This document shows, piece after piece, positions 1-4,267 of a stretch of 10,339 nt of DNA. The notes under the pieces were generated by a model. That model was given only the letters and a program-made list of their open reading frames with translations, searched no databases and was not told the origin of the DNA. This DNA is from Polaromonas sp. (GTDB lineage Bacteria > Pseudomonadota > Gammaproteobacteria > Burkholderiales > Burkholderiaceae_C): the NCBI GenBank assembly GCA_023259235.1, contig JAHFQQ010000115.1, forward strand, positions 1 through 10,339, given 5' to 3'. The translations under genes and the position numbers were made by a program. Each line of letters opens with the position of its first letter. Position 1 is the stretch's first letter.

Positions 1-225
1 AGGCAGGGGACGGCGCTCGGTGCAGAGCTGTACGATGAGCTGGCGGCCGACGGCCTCGACCAAGGCGTGGCTCTTGTTGCCGCGTGGAGCCACCCAGCCG
101 CTGGACTCGGGCTGCGTGGTACCGCATGGGATGAATCGGCTCGCCTGGAGAGCTTCTTCGAGGGCCTCCAGTGGGGGCAGTATGAAGTCGCTGGCGATAC
201 GGAAAAAGGACGCGGATTTGAACAT
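1..225 (-). CDS. rdgC: RdgC, recombination-associated protein (5' part, runs off left edge)
   Basis: RdgC is a ring-forming double-stranded DNA-binding protein of the nucleoid that limits RecA-promoted recombination. Only the first 75 codons are present, and the frame stays open to base 1; full-length family members are about 300 residues. The visible N-terminus (MFKSASFFRI...) carries the family pattern FIPCGTTQPESSGWVAPRG at about residues 31-49, followed by HALVEAVGRQLIVQLCTERR. This matches the E. coli RdgC stretch FTPCG...GWVPPMG...AL in order and spacing, as I remember it. The ATG at 225 is the natural start because it gives the typical MFK beginning, although I see no clear Shine-Dalgarno sequence upstream. 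The next gene upstream is the NUDIX hydrolase on the same strand, 138 bp away, with a possible terminator between, so rdgC is probably transcribed separately. Confidence 0.9.
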   Translation of the reverse strand, partial: MFKSASFFRIASDFILPPLEALEEALQASRFIPCGTTQPESSGWVAPRGNKSHALVEAVGRQLIVQLCTERRPLP

Positions 226-251
226 GGAGTTTCAGAGGGTTGGCTGGGTGG

Positions 252-289
252 AAAAAAATGATGCCCCGGCGCGCAGGGCTGGCGCCCGG
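252..289 (-). terminator. Possible Rho-independent terminator after the NUDIX gene
   Basis: Read on the minus strand, this is a GC-rich hairpin. Bases 266-272 (CCGGCGC) pair with 282-289 (GCGCCCGG), with one bulged base and a 9-base loop. A run of seven T (plus-strand A 252-258) follows about 7 bases after the stem. It lies between the NUDIX stop codon (364) and the rdgC start (225). The gap between stem and T-run is longer than ideal, so this is a moderate call. Confidence 0.35.
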
Positions 290-363
290 CTTCGAAAATT
301 ACGGGCGATGCCCGGTGCCTGGTGTGCAAATGGCAACTGCTCACATGGAGGCGATTGTGTCGT

Positions 364-921
364 TCACCAGGTGATGTCGCCCACATGGACGCCAAAGCTG
401 CCCTTGCGACGGTCGGAAAAATAGTGCTTCAGCGTTTCCCGCACGGTTCTGAAGGCGATCTCGTCCCATGGAATTTCAGACTCGGTGAACAGTCTGGCCT
501 CCATGGTTTCGTGGCCGGGGTTGAATTCGGTGCCAAGAAGGCGGGCGCGGTAAAACAGGTGGACTTGCCCGACGCTCACCACATTCAGGATGGCAAAGAG
601 TTCCTGCATTTCAAACCGGGCACCGGCTTCCTCGTCGGTTTCCCGGGCAGCGCCTTGCGAGGTGGTTTCGCCCATCTCCATGAAGCCAGCCGGCAGCGTC
701 CATTTGCCCCGGCGGGGTTCGATATTGCGCTTGCACAGCAGGACCTGTGCGCCACCTTCGCCCCAGACCGGCACCGTGCCCACGACATTGACCGGATTTT
801 CATAGTGCACGGTGTGGCAGCTCGGGCAAATGGCCCGTTCTCTCGTGTCGCCGTCATCGGGCAGGCGATAGGCCACGGCGGTGCCGCAAACGCGGCAGTG
901 TTTCAGGGGAGGGCGATGCAT
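364..921 (-). CDS. NUDIX hydrolase with N-terminal zinc ribbon
   Basis: Predicted 185-residue cytosolic hydrolase of a nucleoside-diphosphate-linked compound; the substrate cannot be read from sequence, though ADP-ribose- or NADH-type compounds are common in this family. A zinc ribbon sits at residues 9-35 (C9-x2-C12 and C32-x2-C35). The complete NUDIX box is at residues 79-101: G79, five residues, E85, seven residues, R93-E94, two residues, E97-E98, one residue, G100. These glutamates bind the catalytic Mg2+. I chose the ATG at 921 (MHRPPLKHCRVCG) because the family usually starts shortly before the first zinc-binding Cys. The in-frame ATG at 957 would add 12 unremarkable residues, and neither start has a convincing ribosome site. 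It stands alone on the minus strand, 138 bp upstream of rdgC, and a 60-bp repeat lies just upstream of it. Confidence 0.88.
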   Translation of the reverse strand: MHRPPLKHCRVCGTAVAYRLPDDGDTRERAICPSCHTVHYENPVNVVGTVPVWGEGGAQVLLCKRNIEPRRGKWTLPAGFMEMGETTSQGAARETDEEAGARFEMQELFAILNVVSVGQVHLFYRARLLGTEFNPGHETMEARLFTESEIPWDEIAFRTVRETLKHYFSDRRKGSFGVHVGDITW

Positions 922-984
922 TAAATAAGTGTAGCCATTTTGTGCGCAGCCGATCATGGGTCAGTACCAGGATCAGCCCAACAA

Positions 985-1044
985 TGCTATTCAAAAGATA
1001 GCTGATTGCGCCCGTATCTATTGGGCTGAGCCCATAAAACACTT
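985..1044 (+). repeat. Two-hairpin 60-bp repeat, copy A
   Basis: This non-coding element lies between the NUDIX gene and the FAA hydrolase gene. It starts TGCTAT and ends ACACTT. The first hairpin is GCTAT (986-990), a 7-base loop, then ATAGC (998-1002). The second is GGGC (1023-1026), TGA, GCCC (1030-1033), with a flanking T-A pair. An upstream GCCC (1010-1013) could pair with the same GGGC, giving an alternative fold. Two further copies, both in the opposite orientation, are at 3558-3617 and 7266-7325. I recall similar repeats between genes in Comamonadaceae genomes, but I cannot name the family. There is no T-run after the second hairpin, so it is not a standard terminator. Confidence 0.65.
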
Positions 1045-1162
1045 AAGAATTCGGGATTGCGCTTATCAGAGGATCAGGCCGTGGCGGTTCCGGCATGTTT
1101 TCCGGGCAGGCTGCCGCAACGCTTGGCCGGGCCGAAACCAGCCGATTTCGAAGACTGCCACA

Positions 1163-1858
1163 TCAGATGATCCGGATGGTCAGTGTGCCGAGGCCTGTCA
1201 CGCCGCCGACCAGCGTGTCACCTGCCACCACTGCCGCCACGCCTTCGGGGGTGCCTGTGTAAATCAGGTCGCCGGGCTTCAGTTCCCAGGCGGCCGACAG
1301 ATGTTCGATGGTTTCGTCAATGTTCCAGATCAGTTTGGACAGGTTGCTGCGCTGGCGGTCCCGTCCGCCCACCTGCAAGTAGATCTCGGCTTTGGTGATA
1401 TCGCCAGCCAGGGCCGCGGGCGTGATGGGTCCGATGGGCGCGGAATGATCAAAGGCCTTGCCGATGCACCATGGCCGGCCCTGCTTTTTCATCTCGTTTT
1501 GCAAGTCGCGGCGCGTCATGTCCAGGCCCACGGCATAGCCGTAGATGTGCTTGTGGGCGTTAGCGGCCAGGATGTCTTTTCCTGCTGTGCCAATCGCGAC
1601 AACCAGTTCGATTTCGTGGTGCAGGTTTTTGGTCAGGCTTGGGTAGGGCATGCTGCCGATGCTGCCAGGCTCTACGGCGACGATGGCATCAGCGGGCTTC
1701 ATGAAGAAGAATGGTGGTTCACGGCCGGTGAAGCCCATTTCCCTGGCGTGATCTTCATAATTGCGGCCCACGCAGTAAATATGGCGAACCGGAAAGCGCT
1801 CCGTGGTGCCCACAACAGGCACCGATACCGTAGCGGGTGGTGCAAATACAAAACTCAT
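1163..1858 (-). CDS. FAA-family hydrolase, fumarylpyruvate hydrolase-like (NagK-like)
   Basis: Predicted 231-residue cytosolic, metal-dependent hydrolase that cleaves a C-C bond in a 2,4-dioxo acid. The best guess is fumarylpyruvate to fumarate plus pyruvate, the last step of gentisate breakdown. Seen in the protein: IYCVGRNYEDHAREMGF (28-43), EPPFFFMKPADA (47-58), the metal ligands E82 and E84 (HHEIELVVAIG) and D113 (GLDMTRRDLQ), K134 in IGKAFD, and TGTPEGV (201-207). This pattern and length resemble Ralstonia NagK as I remember it. Acylpyruvase or oxaloacetate decarboxylase (FAHD1-type) is the main alternative. The start at 1858 is supported by AAAGGAAAGAG just upstream and by the family-typical MSFVFAPPATVSVPV. 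The reading frame is open upstream to 2047, but that extension is non-conserved and runs into the next gene. It lies 110 bp downstream of the ABM-domain gene on the same strand, a likely operon. Confidence 0.88.
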   Translation of the reverse strand: MSFVFAPPATVSVPVVGTTERFPVRHIYCVGRNYEDHAREMGFTGREPPFFFMKPADAIVAVEPGSIGSMPYPSLTKNLHHEIELVVAIGTAGKDILAANAHKHIYGYAVGLDMTRRDLQNEMKKQGRPWCIGKAFDHSAPIGPITPAALAGDITKAEIYLQVGGRDRQRSNLSKLIWNIDETIEHLSAAWELKPGDLIYTGTPEGVAAVVAGDTLVGGVTGLGTLTIRII

Positions 1859-1881
1859 GACGCTCTTTCCTTTTTTGGGTG

Positions 1882-1900
1882 TGTCCCATGTATGGGGACA
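1882..1900. promoter_or_regulatory. Inverted repeat TGTCCC-N7-GGGACA in the FAA hydrolase leader
   Basis: A perfect 6-base inverted repeat with a 7-base centre (plus strand TGTCCC ATGTATG GGGACA) lies 24-42 bases upstream of the FAA hydrolase ATG, in the 110-bp gap after the ABM-domain gene. If one G is allowed to bulge, the arms extend to TGTCCCAT/ATGGGACA. The size and symmetry fit an operator for a dimeric regulator or a small mRNA hairpin. No cognate regulator is in the window, so the role is unproven. Confidence 0.3.
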
Positions 1901-1968
1901 GTGTGCCAGGACGGAATCACCAAATGATTGACTGGCCCAATGCGGGAGATCGCAGTGCAGCGCACCGC

Positions 1969-2271
1969 TCAGGCTGATTTTGCCAGCAGTTCGAAATGTT
2001 CGACGCTTGGTGGACCCGCAAAATACGGTCCGACAATCGCTCGCCACTCGGCAAAGGATGCCGACTGGCGGAAATCAACGGTGTGGTTTTCCAGGGTTTC
2101 CCAGAAGACCTGCAGGATATAGCGCTCAGGGTTTTCAATGCCCTTGTTGATCTTGTAGCCCTGAAATCCCCTGGCGCTGGAAATCACGGTCCGGATGCCG
2201 CGCTGAATGGCCTCGTCAAAAGCAGCCTGCTGACCGGGATGAATGCGGATATCGGCAAGTTCGAGAATCAT
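1969..2271 (-). CDS. Antibiotic biosynthesis monooxygenase (ABM)-fold small protein
   Basis: A 100-residue protein starting MILELADIRIHPGQQAAFDE, with ISSARGFQGYKI (30-41), a central ENPERYILQVFWETLENH (47-64), and FRQSASFAEWRAIVGPYF (67-84). This beta-strand/helix pattern, with a Gln-Val-Phe-Trp strand followed by a HxxxFRxS-like helix, is typical of the dimeric alpha+beta-barrel ABM family. Members include quinol monooxygenases and many of unknown function, so the substrate cannot be assigned. The start at 2271 is supported by AGGAAG seven bases upstream. The frame is open further upstream to 2427, but that extension looks non-coding. It is the first gene of a probable two-gene unit with the FAA hydrolase, and it is divergent from the isomerase gene. 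The setting suggests a link to aromatic or quinone metabolism; this is inference. Confidence 0.82.
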   Translation of the reverse strand: MILELADIRIHPGQQAAFDEAIQRGIRTVISSARGFQGYKINKGIENPERYILQVFWETLENHTVDFRQSASFAEWRAIVGPYFAGPPSVEHFELLAKSA

Positions 2272-2476
2272 GAAGCTTCCTGTTTTGGTTTTGAATCGTT
2301 CACCAGCCCCAACTCTACTGCCAAACCCGATCGCCCAGGCGCTGCTGGCTGGCCGCCGCAAAACCATGATAAAACTCTCCAGGGGTGCGGCGACTGAATG
2401 CCGACTGAAGGGGATTGGCGCCAGCATCAGGCAACAGCAAGTGAAAAGAAATGCAATTTCAGTTTATGCTTTCGCC
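2272..2476. promoter_or_regulatory. Divergent intergenic region between ABM/FAA genes and isomerase gene
   Basis: These 205 bp must hold the promoters for both the minus-strand ABM-FAA unit and the plus-strand isomerase-pgeF unit. A direct repeat CGACTGAA occurs at 2391-2398 and 2402-2409, spaced 11 bases apart (one DNA turn), and could be a protein-binding site. A weak minus-strand promoter-like pair is TTGGCA (2319-2324) and AACGAT (2295-2300) with an 18-base spacer. On the plus strand, TATGCT (2465-2470) sits right before the isomerase ATG without a good -35. None of these is decisive. Confidence 0.3.
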
Positions 2477-3115
2477 ATGAAGCTCCACAACTATTTCCGC
2501 TCTTCAGCCTCGTTTCGCGTGCGAATCGCGCTTGAACTCAAGGCGCTGAGTTACGAATACTTGGCCATTAATCTTGTCCGGGGGGATCACGGTAAGCTAC
2601 CTTATTCTGCACTGTCGGCTGATGGCTTGGTGCCGCTGCTGGAGGTGGACGGTAAAAAGCTGTCGCAATCGATGGCCATCATTGAATACCTTGACGAAAA
2701 ATACCCCGCGCCGGCGTTGCTGCCTGGTGATGCCGTGGGCCGCGCCGAAGTTCGCGCGCTGGCCCAGTCGATCGCCTGCGAGATTCACCCGATCAACAAC
2801 CTGCGCGTGCTCAAGTACCTGGTGCACGAACTCAAGGTGGACGAAGAAGCCAAGAACGCCTGGTACCGCCACTGGTGCCGCACGGGGCTGGACGCTTTCG
2901 AGCGGCAGCTCAACCAGTTGCCTGTCTCGATCTACTGTTATGGCAACACGCCAACGCTGGCTGACTGCTGCCTGGTGCCGCAGATATTCAACTGCCAGCG
3001 CTTTGAGGTGAACGTTGACGCCCTGCCGCGCACCATGGCGGTCTTTGCTGCATGCATGGCGCTGCCCGCGTTCCAGAAGGCGCAGCCGTCGGCCTGTCCT
3101 GACTATGTCGCCTGA
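2477..3115 (+). CDS. maiA: Maleylpyruvate / maleylacetoacetate isomerase (zeta-class GST)
   Basis: Predicted 212-residue cytosolic glutathione-dependent cis-trans isomerase, converting maleylpyruvate to fumarylpyruvate or maleylacetoacetate to fumarylacetoacetate. The thioredoxin-like domain (about 1-82) has FRSSASFRVRIALELK (7-22), the cis-proline segment LVPLLEVDGKK (51-61), and the glutathione-contacting Q64-S65 in SQSMAIIEYLDEKYP. The helical domain has IHPINNLRVLKYL (103-115) and NTPTLADCCLVPQIFNCQRF (157-176). The length matches the family. The usual Cys of the SSCS motif is Ala11 here, as in some maleylpyruvate isomerases, so NagL-type activity is at least as likely as MaiA. The start at 2477 fits the conserved MKLHNYFRSS; the frame is open back to 2243 but that part is not GST-like. 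No clear Shine-Dalgarno precedes it. It overlaps pgeF by 11 bases and is divergent from the FAA hydrolase that would take its product. Confidence 0.88.
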   Translation: MKLHNYFRSSASFRVRIALELKALSYEYLAINLVRGDHGKLPYSALSADGLVPLLEVDGKKLSQSMAIIEYLDEKYPAPALLPGDAVGRAEVRALAQSIACEIHPINNLRVLKYLVHELKVDEEAKNAWYRHWCRTGLDAFERQLNQLPVSIYCYGNTPTLADCCLVPQIFNCQRFEVNVDALPRTMAVFAACMALPAFQKAQPSACPDYVA

Positions 3116-3935
3116 AAATGCGGCCAACCCCTGGCACCCAGATTGGCTGATTCCCGACTGGCCCGCGCCAGAAGGCGTTCGGGCGGTGTTTACCAGCCGC
3201 GCGGGCGGGGTTTCACAGGCGCCGTACGAGAGCATGAACCTGGGCGATCACGTCGGTGACCGGACTGCTTGCGTCGCCGAAAACCGCGCCCTGCTGCAGC
3301 GGGCCACCGGCGCCCGTTCCGTGTTCCTGAAGCAGGTGCATGGCAGCGATGTGCTGACGCTTGACAACAAAACACCGGATGGCCAGGTTGCCGACGCCTG
3401 CGTCACGGTGCAGCGCAAACTGGCCTGCACCATCATGGTGGCTGATTGCCTGCCCGTGCTGCTCACGACCGGCAGCGGCGGTGTGATCGCCGCGGCGCAC
3501 GCTGGCTGGCGCGGCTTGGCAAGTGTGGACGGAAACGACGTTCTTGCCTCTGTTTATAAGTCTTTTCGTGCTCTATCCCATATGGAATATAAGCGCTGCG
3601 CTATTGAAACAATAGCATGGCTGGGGCCTTGCATCGGCCCAACGGCTTTTGAGGTGGGGGCGGAAGTGAAGGCCGCGTTTGAAGCGGTGCAGCCAGGATC
3701 GAGCCGTTTGCTTGTTGAAAAGGCAGGTGGCAAGTACCTCGCAAATCTGCCTGCACTGGCCCGCTTGCACCTGCAGGCTCTGGGCATCACGCGGATTTAT
3801 GGCAACGATGGCACGCCGCCCTGGTGCACCGTGTGCAACGCTTCAAGGTTCTTTTCGCACCGGCGCGATGCTGCCATCAGTGGCAACGGCTTCAACACCA
3901 CCGGGCGCATGGCTGCCTGCATCTGGCTCGACTGA
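3105..3935 (+). CDS. pgeF: PgeF/YfiH laccase-domain protein (purine nucleoside phosphorylase) with in-frame repeat insert
   Basis: Predicted 276-residue cytosolic enzyme of the DUF152/YfiH family. Members were once called polyphenol oxidases and are now known as purine nucleoside phosphorylases/adenosine deaminases; in E. coli the protein is also linked to peptidoglycan editing. The metal-site residues are all present: H79 in FLKQVHGSDV, C115 in VADCLPVLL, and H132 in AAAHAGWRGL. Other family blocks are FTSRAGGVSQAPYESMNLG (29-47), AWLGPCIGPTAFEVG (171-185) and, near the end, WCTV, RFFSHRRD and TGRMAACIWL. Between GWRGL and AWLGP the protein is about 12 residues longer than I recall for E. 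coli YfiH. Residues 152-171 are encoded exactly by a 60-bp repeat (3558-3617). The start at 3105 overlaps the isomerase stop by 11 bases, which suggests translational coupling; a more upstream ATG (3015) is inside the isomerase gene and is unlikely. The 3' end overlaps a convergent small membrane-protein gene. Confidence 0.9.
   Translation: MSPENAANPWHPDWLIPDWPAPEGVRAVFTSRAGGVSQAPYESMNLGDHVGDRTACVAENRALLQRATGARSVFLKQVHGSDVLTLDNKTPDGQVADACVTVQRKLACTIMVADCLPVLLTTGSGGVIAAAHAGWRGLASVDGNDVLASVYKSFRALSHMEYKRCAIETIAWLGPCIGPTAFEVGAEVKAAFEAVQPGSSRLLVEKAGGKYLANLPALARLHLQALGITRIYGNDGTPPWCTVCNASRFFSHRRDAAISGNGFNTTGRMAACIWLD
3558..3617 (-). repeat. Two-hairpin 60-bp repeat, copy B, inside pgeF in frame
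   Basis: Read on the minus strand it starts TGCTAT and ends AAAAGACTT, like copy A (ACACTT end). The GCTAT/ATAGC hairpin is extended here to a perfect 7-bp stem, GCTATTG-AAA-CAATAGC (3600-3616). A central region with CTTATAT/ATATGGG can form a second stem if G-T pairs are allowed. The element is exactly 60 bases, keeps frame, contains no stop on the pgeF strand, and encodes residues 152-171 of pgeF. Its A+T content is visibly higher than that of the flanking gene. Similarity to copies A and C is clear at both ends and needs small gaps in the middle. Confidence 0.6.
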
Positions 3936-4169
3936 TGCAGCGCTGCCCTGGCTGATTGCCGCATGCGCTGCGCGCGTCTCGGCCTCGCGCCTTTTGATCG
4001 TTCTGCCGCGCGCAGGCGCGCCCATCAGGTAAACCACCAATAGCACCGGCGCCAGCCCATAAAGTACAAAGGTGACCAAGGCACCCAACAGCGTTCCGTT
4101 GCTGTGGTTGGCTTCGGCAACACTCATCATGAGCACAACATAGATCCAGGCGATGACAATCAAATACAT
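3843..4169 (-). CDS. Small two-helix membrane protein, unknown function
   Basis: A 108-residue protein with two probable membrane segments: about residues 2-18 (MYLIVIAWIYVVLMMSV, near the very N-terminus) and 27-49 (LLGALVTFVLYGLAPVLLVVYLM). A basic stretch follows (APARGRTIKRREAETR), then a hydrophilic tail containing SVEPDAGSHAPGG and ending APVRKEP. I believe similar proteins are found in related betaproteobacteria, with the same membrane part and a Pro-Asp-x-Gly-x-His-Ala tail, but I know of no function. The basic residues after helix 2 suggest that the tail faces the cytoplasm. The start at 4169 follows a GGAG/CAGGG-rich leader. The gene is divergent from phaC (98 bp apart), and its last 93 bases are antisense to the end of pgeF. 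That overlap is real in the sequence. The membrane-type composition and conserved-looking tail argue that it is a true gene. Confidence 0.72.
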   Translation of the reverse strand: MYLIVIAWIYVVLMMSVAEANHSNGTLLGALVTFVLYGLAPVLLVVYLMGAPARGRTIKRREAETRAAHAAISQGSAASVEPDAGSHAPGGVEAVATDGSIAPVRKEP

Positions 4170-4267
4170 AAAACCCTGAGCTCCGTCAGGAAAGCGGAAG
4201 CAAATCCTACGATACTACGGGTGAACCTGAAAATGGCATCATGATTCGACACGATCGGGGAGCAGAG

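Noticed and set aside
322..924. Plus-strand open frame opposite the NUDIX gene
   Set aside because: It is the complement of a gene with a full NUDIX box and zinc ribbon; the product shows no domain.
1045..1162. Possible small gene or remnant between repeat copy A and the FAA hydrolase stop
   Set aside because: No frame with a start, ribosome site and recognisable product; I see nothing definite in it.
1859..2047. N-terminal extension of the FAA hydrolase reading frame
   Set aside because: The extra residues are Cys/His/Arg-rich and unlike the family, overlap the ABM gene, and the ATG at 1858 has a good ribosome site.
2295..2324. TTGGCA-N18-AACGAT as the promoter of the ABM-FAA unit
   Set aside because: The -10 matches only three of six consensus bases; mentioned as weak, not called as a separate feature.
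2243..2476. N-terminal extension of the isomerase frame into the divergent gene
   Set aside because: GST proteins begin at the MKLHNYFRSS segment; the upstream part has no family features and overlaps the ABM gene on the other strand.
4241..4267. Longer phaC start at 4241 (nine extra residues)
   Set aside because: No ribosome site before it, whereas the ATG at 4268 has GGGGAG at ideal spacing.
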